The position numbers and the translations under genes are program-made. From Plantago major (taxonomy: Eukaryota > Streptophyta > Magnoliopsida > Lamiales > Plantaginaceae), in contig JAIFAC010000017.1 in assembly GCA_026545765.1 (NCBI GenBank), positions 1 through 64,000 on the forward strand: DNA of 64,000 bases, read 5' to 3'. This document shows positions 48,089-58,786 of this stretch, in pieces (position 1 is the stretch's first letter; each line of letters starts with the position of its first letter). The notes under the pieces were generated by a model that made no database searches, had not been told where the DNA came from, and was given only the letters and a program-made list of their open reading frames with translations.

Positions 48089-48582
48089 AAACTTTTGCGA
48101 GAGCCTATATATCGAAGAGACCAAATCAAATACTCCATCCGGTTTTTATAAAACTTTCCATTTTGACTTTGACCGGTCAACTATCGCCGAATTTGACCAC
48201 AAATTACCCTTAAACGTTAATAGTAAATAATTTAATAAAATCATATAATGAAAATTTAATTACTAAATTTTCATTATATAATTTTATTAAATTATTTACT
48301 ATTATTTTTTGAGAGTAATTAACGGTTAAAGTCGGAGATAGTTGACCGCATAATAGTAAATGACAAGTTTTATAAAGAATGGAGGGAGTATTACATATAT
48401 ATGTTGTTACAAACATCGCATGTTTAGCGACAAACATCACATGTTAATGATTGCATATGATGCAAGTTTAGTGCAGGTTTATTATAAACACAATGTTTGA
48501 AGTTAAACATATGATGTTTGTACATAAATATGTTATGTTGAATTGGTCTCTCCGAAAGATGATTTCTCTCGCAATAGTTTGT
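48089..48582. mobile_element. MITE of the ACTTTTG(T/C)GAGA family, interrupted
   Basis: The left arm ACTTTTGCGAGAGCC (48091) with GAAGAGACCAAATC is complementary to the right arm (GAATTGGTCTCTCCGAAAGA, 48540-48559, then TCTCTCGCAATAGT). It is the same family as 19350-19558. A Stowaway element sits inside its left half; without it the element would be about 240 bp. Confidence 0.75.
48133..48388. mobile_element. Stowaway-like MITE nested in another MITE
   Basis: TA-flanked (48131-48132, 48389-48390), starting CTCCATCCGG and ending GGAGGGAG, with complementary arms TTATAAAACTTTCCATTT / GACAAGTTTTATAAAG and TTGACCGGTCAACTATC / GATAGTTGACCGC. No coding capacity. Confidence 0.88.
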
Positions 48583-48644
48583 ATATATTAAAAAAAAGTA
48601 GAAATACAATATAGCGTGTAGCGTGTTACGCGAGTTCTAGTTTT

Positions 48645-49131
48645 AAATACTATACAATGATTGCATTCATATAAATTATACTATGTGGTAGTTTATAACT
48701 TAAAAGTCACAGTGTACTCAATGACTCTAACACCATAAATAGTGTACCATGATGTATGATAAAAAGTTCCATCTCTAGTTTAAAAAAAAAAAAAAAATTC
48801 CATCTACACTACATCATATTGCCGTAGAAATAAACCATCCATATTTTTCCAAGAGTAACTATTACTAACGCCACGTCATGACTTACTTTGAATTATAAAT
48901 AATTTAGATAAAAATCATGTAAAAGATATGTTGTATAAACATATTAAAATTATCTAATACATTGAATTATTGAAAAGAGATTGTAGGGTCGATGCTCCGT
49001 ACAATTGCGGTAAGTCTATCAATAATTAACAACTGCAAAACAACATAATAAGGATATAGTTAGTATTGAAAATAAGATAAATGAATTTTGATAATATAAA
49101 GTTTGAGTGATTTAATATAATAAAAAATATC
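48645..49131. other. Spacer 3' of the Helitron coding region
   Basis: No gene. The 3' terminus (CTRR with hairpin on the minus strand) of the Helitron should lie in this direction, but I could not identify it with confidence. Confidence 0.4.
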
Positions 49132-51109
49132 TCAAAGCTTTTTAAACACCTCTTTATAGACCACGTTTGTCGTTGTATCTATTGGATTGACTTCCTCATC
49201 CAAAGCTAAAACCTTGAGACCTTTCTTGCTCGTCACTCTAGAAAATGCCACATAGAGCTGACCATGACTGAATACAGGTTCTGAGAGATAGAGTCCAACA
49301 TTAAATAACGATTGTCCCCGACTCTTGTTAATAGTCATCGCATAACAAACTGATATAGGAAATTGCCTTCGCTGAAATCTAATAGGAAACTTGGTAAGGT
49401 CAGATGGTGTGAGTACAATCCTAAGTATAAAATTGCATTCTTCCCATGTATGGTCTTCGCCCCAATAACGTGATTGCCTATTGCAGTAACAATCAACCTA
49501 GTACCATTACAAAGCTCCGAGGACTGATCAATGCTCCTAAGAAGCATTATAGGACAACCCACCTTAAGACGGATAATATGATTTGGTATTCCAGAAGTCC
49601 TAATAGTGTTTAGAAACTCGACATAATACACATCTTCTCTATTGACAATATCATCTTCATCAGGGCATATGCTGTCGGAACTCATGAACTCGGTGGCATC
49701 TCCAGGTAAAAGAGACATGATATAATCATTGACTTCCTGGACTATCTCATTGGTCGGAGCAAGAATAGCTCTATCCTGAAAGTACCGACCATCGCCAACA
49801 TGGTCTAATATGCTAGGATATGTGCTCTCAACAACTGCAGCAATTGGTTCATCAGTAGAACGAATCAAGATATCATCAGGCAATTTGAATTTTACCTCAC
49901 CATCATTATTACCACCAACTTCACCATCTCCAACCTTCAACAACCAATTAGCAAACTCCCTAATACTCTCAACCTCAGCATGTGAGCGTCCAGACTGTAA
50001 TTTACATGATTGTCAACTAATTAAATTGGATATTAAAAATTATAAATAATATAAAATGTTCGAAAAATACCTGCAGGCGCATGTTCTCAGTGAGCTTCAG
50101 CACACGACACGAACTCCAAAGCTTCTTCGATGAGCATAGAGATGTGTGGACTATGTCCTGCCTGCTACCCTTAGGTATGACCGGCAGTATCTATCTGAAA
50201 TCCCCTCAAAAAACGACAACCAAACCACCAAATGGCTTGTTCGATTCTCTACCATGCTCACCTCTCATTACGTCTCTTAGACTGCGATCAAGAGCCTCAA
50301 AACAAAACTTATTAGTGATGGGCGCCTCATCCCAGATTATTAACTTTGTATTTTTCAAGACTCCTGTAAGATCGCTGCCAGGAGTTACCCCGCTGCAAGT
50401 AGTAGTTTCATCGACATTCAAAGGAATACTGAATCTGGAGTGTGCAGTACGTCCACCAGGAAGCAGTAGAGAAGCTATACCACTCGATGCAACTGGGAGA
50501 ACAATATCACGTTTACCACGTAATGCAGAACACAATGTATTCCACAAAAATGTCTTTCCAGTGCCACCATAACCATAGAGAAAGAAAACTCCACTACCAC
50601 CAGAATCGACTGCATTCATAATAGTATGGTACACACAGTCATTTGCTCATCGGTGAGAGACGGATACAAACGGTTGTGCTGCTCAATCATATCATCAACA
50701 TTGTAGGACATTTCTTCAAGTATCAAATTATTCATGCCATTATTAATGACTACACTGTCGGGCATGGGCATACCTTCAATCTCACCCAAGATGAAGTCGT
50801 TTCTAGAAAGGAACTCTTCAATCTCAACAAGAGCAAAATTCATCAATTGTTCTTGATTCAACTCGAGCCCTGGGGTCATGAGCATATTTAATAAATAATA
50901 AAATTAATTGTAAAAAAATCAATTCGAATACAATATTGAAATTTATACCAGGATTATTCAACTTCTTTCGCATGATGTACTGGATGTCGTCAGATAGATA
51001 CTCCCATGTATTATCCCAAACATGAACAAGCCTAGACATACTATCAGACTGGAGGAGCATGGAGAATAAATGTCGAAGGAAGCGTCCGGAACCCCAGAAA
51101 CTTGCTTCC
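49132..51109 (-). pseudogene. Helitron PIF1-like helicase part
   Basis: 50824-51109 and 50616-50885 give the linker and N-terminal helicase segment. 50206-50634 contains Walker A GYGGTGKTFLW, motif Ia GIASLLLPGGRTAHS, and Walker B IIWDEAP. 49335-49943 contains LAPTNEIVQEVND and the IRLKVGCPIMLLRS segment. 49132-49338 closes with SRGQSL and [11 protein letters not shown], motif VI of SF1B helicases. The last two frames overlap by a few bases in different registers, showing a frameshift near 49400. It would unwind the displaced strand during transposition; here it is inactive. Confidence 0.87.
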
Positions 51110-53905
51110 TTAATAGCATGCATGGATGTATTCCTTGTCGTCATCGAGCAGACCCAAAGCGTAGCATGCATCGCAGTATGTTGGATGAACAACACCATCT
51201 ACGGTCCGCAGATCCTCATAGCATGTGGCACCCCTTATGTGATTCAACATTATACGCATGAAATATAGTGGACTGGTCTTAATTGGAACATGGTATATTC
51301 TTCCAACTTTATTGTTGAAAACCTTCCTATCTCTCCACGTTTTGCCTGAAGGATCCCACACGTAATGTATGGGGAACTCTGAATATAGATACTTACGTGC
51401 CTCAGGATGATGTTTGTTGAATTACATCCATTTAAGGAACTTTGTCTCGGCAACGGTATACTTCTCCAATAAATCTGTTATGAGATCACCATCCTTAAAT
51501 GTGACCGACTGCTCACCTTCCATATGGAATGATAAACGCTCAGCGGGTGGATCTCTGTAATGGATATCATAACCCATAATACGCCATACAACCTCACATG
51601 CAGATACGTACCGACAGTCAACATAATCCTTCACCACATTATCAACTGTTAATTTTGCGCCTATCCTATCCACACCCTTGTTGACATACTTGAACATATA
51701 CTTGATTAAATTTGTCTTATTGCACCATTCAACATTTATGTGAGCCTGGTACTTCATCAGCAAGAAGGGATTGTACGGTACAATAAACCTATTAAAGGAT
51801 AGTGAAACAACTTAATTTTTCTTTATACACATGTGAATCAATTTAGATAAAGATAAATGGAGTATAATTTAATAATTAAATATTGATAATTTAATATTTA
51901 TCACGCCTCCTATAAACAGGGTAGCCATTTCCATAAAAAATAGCCCGCTCATTAAATGACTTTGGAAATTTCTTATAGCATTTCTTGTCGTCGTGCATGC
52001 AAGGTGAAGTTGAATTCAATGGTCCGTAAGGACCATGCACCATGTACTCTGATACAGCTTTGTACAGCTCCAGATTGAGATCCTTATCTGGTATCTTAGC
52101 ACTGATGAAATAATCTGTAGAACTTGCATACATATTTCGATCCGCTCGATCAACCCATAGAAGTATATGTGCATGAGGATGCCCGCATTTTTGAAATTCA
52201 ATGGTGTAGACGACTAGAAAGTTAATATAGTAATAATCGATTAAACTATTATTATGACATTATTTGATTAACAAATTAATGCTAAAAAGAAAATATATTT
52301 ATATATAGTTACCTCCGATTGCCTTGCAAAAAACGTTTTCTGTCTTCAAGTCTTTCATAAGCTGGTCCAACTTCATTTTAAAGACGCGACTCATAACATC
52401 AGGTCTATCCTCCGGTCGTAAACCCATCGATTCAAAAAAGCGTGTAATCTCAGGCCATTTGGGATTGCAAGTGAATGTGATGAATAGTTCGGGATATCCT
52501 ATACTCTTGCATGGCCATAGTGTCTTGGAAGTTTTGTACCATATATCTAGGACCTCCAACAAAAGAAGATGGCAGGACAATGCGTTTACCAACATTTCCA
52601 TGTGGATCGGCTGGATCAATATCACATGTTCGAATGGCATCATCAAGTGATCTATACTTATCAGACCTCAATAACGGTTGGTTCCTCATGATGAAAGACA
52701 GTCTATGTGATTCCATCATCATATAAGTATCTACTATAAATTGTTGAAATAACTTTCTACTAAGCAGTATGGTCTGAGCCTCATTAACGCGATCAAAAAG
52801 CCTAAATGATAAGAACTCCTTGATTGTAAGGGTGTGCCTTACTCCTTTGGACTTATCAGAGTGCAATATCTCAGTATGGTATCCATCCTCACCATATGGG
52901 AAAAATAGGGGATATTGCATCGGAAGGTAACATGGATGAAATTCTGAAATTCTGTGGAAATCACCAATTCTATGCTCGAGTACTATATCACCGGGATCCA
53001 TGTCGTATTCATCATCTCCTGATAATTCATAAATTAGACAATGTTAATTTCATTAAATTAAAAGTACATAAAATATATAATATGTATTATAACAAATTAT
53101 TCATATTCAAACATACCAACAATTAATGCAGCTACTTCAGAGCATGTTGGTAGATTGTGCATGCGTCCATCACGCGATCTCCTTCCAATAAGACACAACT
53201 TGACATTCATATCGTGATTTTCCTTGTAGCGTTCAGCAGCCATATGAAAATTCTTTGCAATTGGATTACTTTCATCTTTCATATTCTTCAAATCATCTAC
53301 AATAGATGGATCAATTGCAGGAGCAGTTTTTATGCTAAGAAAAATAAAATAGAAATATCATTATATAGAATAAAAAATGTATATATTCTAATTATCGAAC
53401 GAAAGATGGTTAGTACTAATATAAATTAAAATGTAAAATACCTGACGACATCAATCCGATCTTGAGTTTCATCCTCGCCGCAATACATGTACAACTGTGA
53501 AAACTTAGGAGAGTCACCTTCTTTAGGTAACAAACTACCCATCAGATGGTAGTTATTTCCACCAAGCCTATACGAATACGGACCATGTCCCTTGTTGACT
53601 GAATGGTCATGGATTCCACCCATCGAAGTAAAGGCGTACATCATATTATATGCACGTATATGCTCAATATAATTACGACTCTTGATGTGCCTATTTTCCA
53701 GAAGATCACGTAACAGGCATGGCGGTTGTTTAAGGAGGAGAAGTTGTAATTTACCACAACTACAACACAAACCAAACTCTGGATTGCTCAGTGGAGTACT
53801 TTTAATCCTTTCATCAAACCACATAAGTGCACCGCAAAATCCACATGGGTATGTTGGATCACCCATATCCTGGTAAGCTAATAAATGAAAAATGATCCAT
53901 GTCAA
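51110..53905 (-). pseudogene. Helitron Rep part (zinc finger, N domain, HUH nuclease)
   Basis: 53426-53905 has the zinc-binding pattern CGFCGALMWF ... LCCSCGK and the conserved IRAYNMMYAFTSMGG. 52450-53001 holds FHPCYLPMQYPLFFPYGEDG and MAMQEY, then the frame shifts and continues at 52299-52500 as YPELFITFTCNPKWPEI. The HUH motif reads GHPHAHILLWVD at about 52150-52185, with the two-histidine core intact and a downstream YKAVSEYMVHGP (around 52030-52065) that carries candidate catalytic tyrosines. 51422-51763 and 51110-51400 continue the linker (IKYMFKYVNKG, VWDPSGKTWRDRKVF). The HUH nuclease nicks and transfers a single strand during rolling-circle transposition. Confidence 0.85.
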
Positions 53906-54244
53906 AATTATTTAATTGTGGGATATATAAACAATAATATGTGGGTTTTATTATATAGATTGAAATTTACCTACTACAGATCAGTCATTATTTCTTCGCG
54001 CAGCCATGATAAATATAGTTTCTTAGTTGCAACTTGCAAGAACCACTCTTACATGTAAAAGTACCAAACGAATTTCAGGTCCATCAGATTAAATTTATAA
54101 TGCATTTTTATTTGAGAAATTCCACAACTAAATGAGATAAGTCAGACTAAATTAAGTCGCTCTGTTGATAAAATTAAAAATCTACATTAATAGTCTGTAA
54201 CAAAAATCAACACCAATCAGAAGGAAAACCACAACCTATTCGAC

Positions 54245-55000
54245 TTTGCATTCTGTTTTTTTTATTTTTAGAATAAGGTAAAATTTTATTAAATACCAAT
54301 AACCCGAATACCAGGAGTATTCGAAGCCTGGCCGTGGTCCAAATCAGAGATATGAACCAAAGAACAACCCCCGCAAAGCCTAGAAACTCCAACAAAAAAC
54401 AAGCAGGACAACAGGCAGCTTTACAAGAAAAACAGAACAACTACAGCTAAAACTAATCAGGAAACTGAGCCCTCCCCGACTCTACACCAAGTCACGTACA
54501 GCTTCAATACAACCTTTTCCCACGCACATACGGGATAGAACAGCTTGCCCAACACCCTCGTCTAGCATGTCTCATCCTCGAAAGGATCGAGCCAAGAGTT
54601 GGGAGTGGAAACAAGCCCAAACCAGTTGAATATTCCTCTAGAATAGAAAGGGAAGAAACGAGGAATGATTCACCGATAAGGCCTCCCCAGCATGAACCAT
54701 GAAGAAAAAACCATACAGAAAACACATACCGAAACCTGATGCAAAGACGTCAAGAGACTCAACAAAACGACTATGAAGCAGTCTGCAACAAATTCAGAAC
54801 TCCCGACGGACACAGCAGCCAATCTGTTAAAGAATAAGAAGAAAGAACAGCCTTCTTCCCGCTAAGCCAAGACCAGACCGCACAAATTACACGATAGGAC
54901 AAATCCTTGCTGTTGTTGACCACACCTTTAAAGAACATCTCATTGCGTGCCAACCAAATATACCAAACCGTACCATGCCATAAAGCTTGCCACTTCGCAA
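54245..55000 (-). mobile_element. 5'-truncated LINE, C-terminal zinc-finger end and 3' tail
   Basis: On the minus strand 55000 to 54770 reads WQALWHGTVWYIWLARNEMFF, matching the zf-RVT tail of plant L1-type ORF2, followed by a stop and 3' untranslated sequence that ends in an A-rich tail (T runs on plus at 54250-54270). Imperfect flanks GCATTCTG (left) and GCAATTCTG (right, 54994-55002) may be the target duplication. No start of RT present. Confidence 0.75.
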
Positions 55001-55199
55001 TTCTGTAATTATCTTATTCGAGCATAAAATTAAGAAAACCTTTCATCTTCCGTTCATTGTCATTCTACGCTCTCTTAAAGTACGGATATGTGACTCTATA
55101 TCCGAATAGAGTAAACTAAGATCTGTTAAATTATTTTTTCAGATTCAAATGCATGCGTACCATTCTGACTTTAATTTTATTTTTGCCTTATGTAATCCC

Positions 55200-55340
55200 T
55201 AATTGAGCGGAAAACTGAAATAATGGGGTTGAGGAAGAAAGTCATGAAGTTTTCAGAGCTTCTAAACAACAACAATCGGGATCCAGATTGGAGTAAAAAA
55301 GCTGAAAGATATAACGAGGTAATTGAACTTGCTTCGTAAA
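55200..55340 (+). other. Possible isolated exon on plus strand
   Basis: An ATG at about 55224 opens a 39-residue frame (MGLRKKVMKFSELLNNNN...) that reaches a plausible donor (aacgag/gtaatt, about 55318) and a stop soon after. I do not recognise the protein and there are no downstream exons. Weak. Confidence 0.2.
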
Positions 55341-55610
55341 ACCCGTTTTGTTCTTGATTAGAATTAAAATCAATTTAATAAATCAACCATAACCTATTCG
55401 ACTATGTTGTTTGTGGTACTGTCAGGCACTTTAATAAATCAACCATAACTTTAATAATTTTTGGCTTGCATGGGCCAGAATCACTTTCTATCTTCTATAA
55501 CGATTCTAAAGAGTATACTAAATATCATATCCAGTATAAATCTCATCACCAACATAATCATAAGGTAAAAGCATTACGGTAATGAGTATACCGGATTGAA
55601 GAACATTACC

Positions 55611-55745
55611 TGCAGCTTTTGCCCATGCGTTTGGAGATTGAGATGCAAGTTTCTCCATGATGGTAATGAGTATCTCGTCCGGTAGATTGTCCATGGGACT
55701 GGAACCGATTATACGGATTCTTGAAGAGCTAGCCATTGAGTACAA
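55611..55745 (-). pseudogene. F-box domain first exon fragment
   Basis: The frame gives a short leader, then SPMDNLPDEILITIMEKLASQSP and AWAKAAG, typical of the N-terminal F-box of plant At2g35280-like F-box proteins (SCF ubiquitin-ligase adaptors). It reaches a canonical splice donor (GCAG/gtaatg on the minus strand, about 55611), but the next exons are missing: downstream on that strand are a LINE and the Helitron. The remainder of the reported frame to 55518 is intron read-through. Gene relic or captured exon. Confidence 0.65.
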
Positions 55746-57400
55746 TAGAATTATGAAATGAAAATCACGTAATTTTGTTATGCTAAGATTCGCGATGGGT
55801 TTATTTATATGTATAGATTAGTTCGTAACAAACTAAAATAGGATATATATGATAAGATTTGATTAATTTAAATACGTAACTAACATTAAAGGGATGATAA
55901 AATTAAACGAACTGTTCCACAAAATAAGGAAATATATTTAGTTACATGGTTAAATAGGTTACTACGTAAAATTCATACGAGTCCACATAAAATGAGAGTC
56001 TAAATAGTAGTCAGATGGTTACTCAATTTAACGTGATTGTGAGTACATATATCTAGGTTTTACAACATGCATTTAATTTCTATTGTGAGTAGTATCTGGA
56101 TTCTGTTTGGCTAAGTATAATCGATGGATGAAAATATATGGACTCAACATTTAAATTCGACTAGGTATAATCGAATTCCCAAAACAGATAAGCAAGAAAA
56201 AATATAAATCTGTTTATTTAAACAAATCCGAGAACAAAAAACGGATACGGAAACCTTGTGAATGTTATAATTTTTCCATGAAAATAGGGTGATTAAAAAA
56301 TTAATTGTTATTTGCTAGAATTTGCCACATAGAATTTTTGACTATGTGGCATGCTTCTCCTTTGAGATAGACCATTACTTTTAAAATGTATATGGATAAC
56401 TATATAAGAGAATACCAACTGTTGTTGGTTCAGTGATAAAATCTTTGTTCGGCAGGAAGGTCTGGTTGATCTTGTGGATATAAAAACATTTGGGAAATGC
56501 GCTCAAAAAGGTCTTTCAATTAATTAATATAGCGATTCGATTCGATTCATTACATTGAGCCTTACTGCACGAACTAAACTGTTGGTCCAATTATTTCCTT
56601 ACCGCTAAAATTTAACAACCTAGCTCATATTCATCTATAGTCATTCGATGAGATGGAGTTCAATCTTAGCCACACATTAAGTTAAAAAAAAAATACATTG
56701 CCATGACAAAAACAGACATATCTCAACTAATCGTTTTATAGAAAACAAAACTCTATGAACGAACGTATACTATCAGTTTATAAATAAGGGTTCAAATGGT
56801 GTTCATTTATTTATTTTTAACTTAAACCTATATGATTAACCTCTCATGTAACCTAAACATTTTAGTTGTCATCGAAAGTGACCGAGGCTGGTGCAAAATT
56901 TTTGTCACTAGCCTGTTATGGTGACAAAAAACCTATTGCCACCAAAAATTTTATCTTTTTATATTTTTTCATTTTAACTCTGTCTTACTCTTTTATTGTA
57001 ACTAGTGTTTTAATATTAAATTTAAATTTAAAAAATTGAAAAATATATTTTTATCTTTAAAGATTTTCAACATTGAAATAATGGTATAAATTAAAGGCAC
57101 AATTAAGACCTAAGAGTACTTTCACGATAATTAAACAATACGATAAGAGCCAAGAAGGCCTATGAAAGCGTGAACAACTTTCAAAATCGCTCTTCCTTGT
57201 TTCATCTCTATGACACCGCAGCCTGGCGCATTTATTTCTCTTCTTGTCTGTTCCAACTGGTGCTATTCTAGAATCACGCCTTTCTAGAATAGTTAAAATT
57301 GGTGCGAGTGTGTTATCCAACTTCTCACTATCCTGTAACGAATTCCCGTCGTAACGAAGTCAAACGCAAATTTAATGTAGAAGATGACTTTGGAACTAAG
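55746..57400. other. Intergenic spacer, no gene seen
   Basis: AT-rich. A phrase GTTGTTGGTTCAGTGATAAA at about 56416 recalls a tRNA-derived SINE or degraded repeat. Two TTCTAGAA palindromes occur at 57268-57291. No domain-bearing frame is visible; the frame at 57057-57320 on the minus strand is unsupported. Confidence 0.5.
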
Positions 57401-57439
57401 TTATAATATAGTTTTTATTATTATTTAGTTATTATTATT

Positions 57440-57772
57440 GGACAATTAATGTTTAGATAAGTTTTGATATTGTGCTTAGGAGTTAAGCTACTTAGTTAGA
57501 AAGGAGTTTAAAAGTATGATAACTATTCATAGCTAAGTAAAGGATATTCCAAGCAGGGTTAATCTTAGAGAGTATTGTATTCTTATGTACTAGCTGATCT
57601 ACTTCGTCTAGAGATGTATATATATTGCTTGTGCTCTTTAACACCGTGATCATGTAAATCTAGAGTTGATCTAGTAGAATACCTAACCTGGTATTCTAAG
57701 ACTTTCTACCTTATATAAGGGATTTTGGGTTGATTGATTAACAGGTAGCCAGATCTATTCGTAATCCTAACA
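57440..57772 (+). mobile_element. Copia-type 5' LTR fragment
   Basis: Ends with CCTAACA immediately followed by a primer-binding site; contains a TATA box (TTATATAAGG, 57711-57720). Start of the LTR is uncertain (the TG near 57449 is one option). About 290 bp of internal leader follow to about 58066 and then homology to a retroelement is lost. No second LTR was found within the window. Confidence 0.65.
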
Positions 57773-57774
57773 GT

Positions 57775-57786
57775 TGGTATCAGAGT
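57775..57786 (+). promoter_or_regulatory. Primer-binding site (initiator tRNA-Met)
   Basis: TGGTATCAGAGT two bases after the LTR end; differs from the standard TGGTATCAGAGC only in the last base. Confidence 0.8.
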
Positions 57787-58066
57787 CGGGTCTATCTGTA
57801 TGGGCCTGGGTTAAGGGTAGGGTATATTCATATCCGAATAGAATGAGCTTTGTGGAAGCAAAGCGGACCGAATCCCATGGGTCCAGTAGTTCAAGGGAGG
57901 AATCGCTTCAGGCAAGAGGTAAGGGGGGTCTCTGATTAAGGCCAGAACCTTGTGCCCACTGCCACATTCCGGTGAGTCGAAGAAGACAAAGGCTGATCAG
58001 AGTCAGAGCGCAGCCAGCTAACAAGTCTTCTACTAAGGCTTGGGAGTATCAGATGCTGGTAAGAGG

Positions 58067-58786
58067 GCTTTTGCATTTTGCATGTAAGTTTCATATACTC
58101 TCTTGTAGATAATTAACAAGATCCATTAGATAATTGTTACAATCAATAAAACCGAATGATATTTGAATAAAATCCTTGGGGTACAAATCATTCTGCACTA
58201 TCCACTTCTAGTTGTCTGAGTAGAACCAAGCTTGCAGCAGGCTTGTTGTGAGGTTTAGTGTATCTTTATTATAGCATTTCCTTCCCATGTCTAACTGTTG
58301 TGTTGTCATCTTCTCTATGTTGTACTGCTGATCAAGACTTCTTCAAACTTGCAGGGAATAATCACTGTTTGGACAATTCCAAAGAACATACAAATTAACC
58401 TGGACACCAAATCTTGCAAACTTCTTAAAATTGTTACAAACCTTGCAATCACTTGATCAAAAAAGATCCATCACATTGTAAAAGGTTTTGTAACACTTTG
58501 TTAAGTTTACTAGTTAATTTAGACTATAATGTGTGTGTAACTCAAACAATTAGCCAGTTGACTTTTTAGTCCTTTTACCCCAAATTACATATGAACTAAT
58601 TATAAGTGTTAGTCCATGCCATTGCTATAGCCTACAAGTGTTAGTTAAATGGTGTTTCTATTTTCTACATGACATGACAGATAAATATTACTCCTCGGTA
58701 CTCTATCCAAATTGACTTTGATCCATCTTTAACCAGATTACTCTCATATTGTGAAAAGGCACAAATTGTGAAAATTATATTCTATA
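58067..58786. other. Spacer, no gene seen
   Basis: AT-rich non-coding sequence between the copia fragment and the gypsy-like LTR. No frames of note. Confidence 0.55.

Larger units (their letters stand above)
49132..53905 (-). mobile_element. Degenerate autonomous Helitron (Rep-helicase)
   Basis: Minus-strand coding pieces cover, in order, an N-terminal zinc-finger region, the Helitron-like N domain, the HUH endonuclease and a PIF1-type helicase, as in plant rolling-circle Helitron transposases. Some gaps look like true introns (for example 53336-53441, donor CAG/gtattt, acceptor ttcttag). Others are frameshifts (near 52500, 51115 and 49400) or a stop (near 51425). Ends of the element (5' TC, 3' CTRR) are not resolved, so these limits are those of the coding part. 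Confidence 0.9.

Noticed and set aside
56400..56480. tRNA-like or SINE phrase GTTGGTTCAGTGATAAA
   Set aside because: It resembles a degraded tRNA-derived repeat, but I cannot fold a complete cloverleaf nor find a tail or TSD.
57268..57291. Two TTCTAGAA palindromes resembling heat-shock elements
   Set aside because: No gene start follows at promoter distance, so the match is probably chance.
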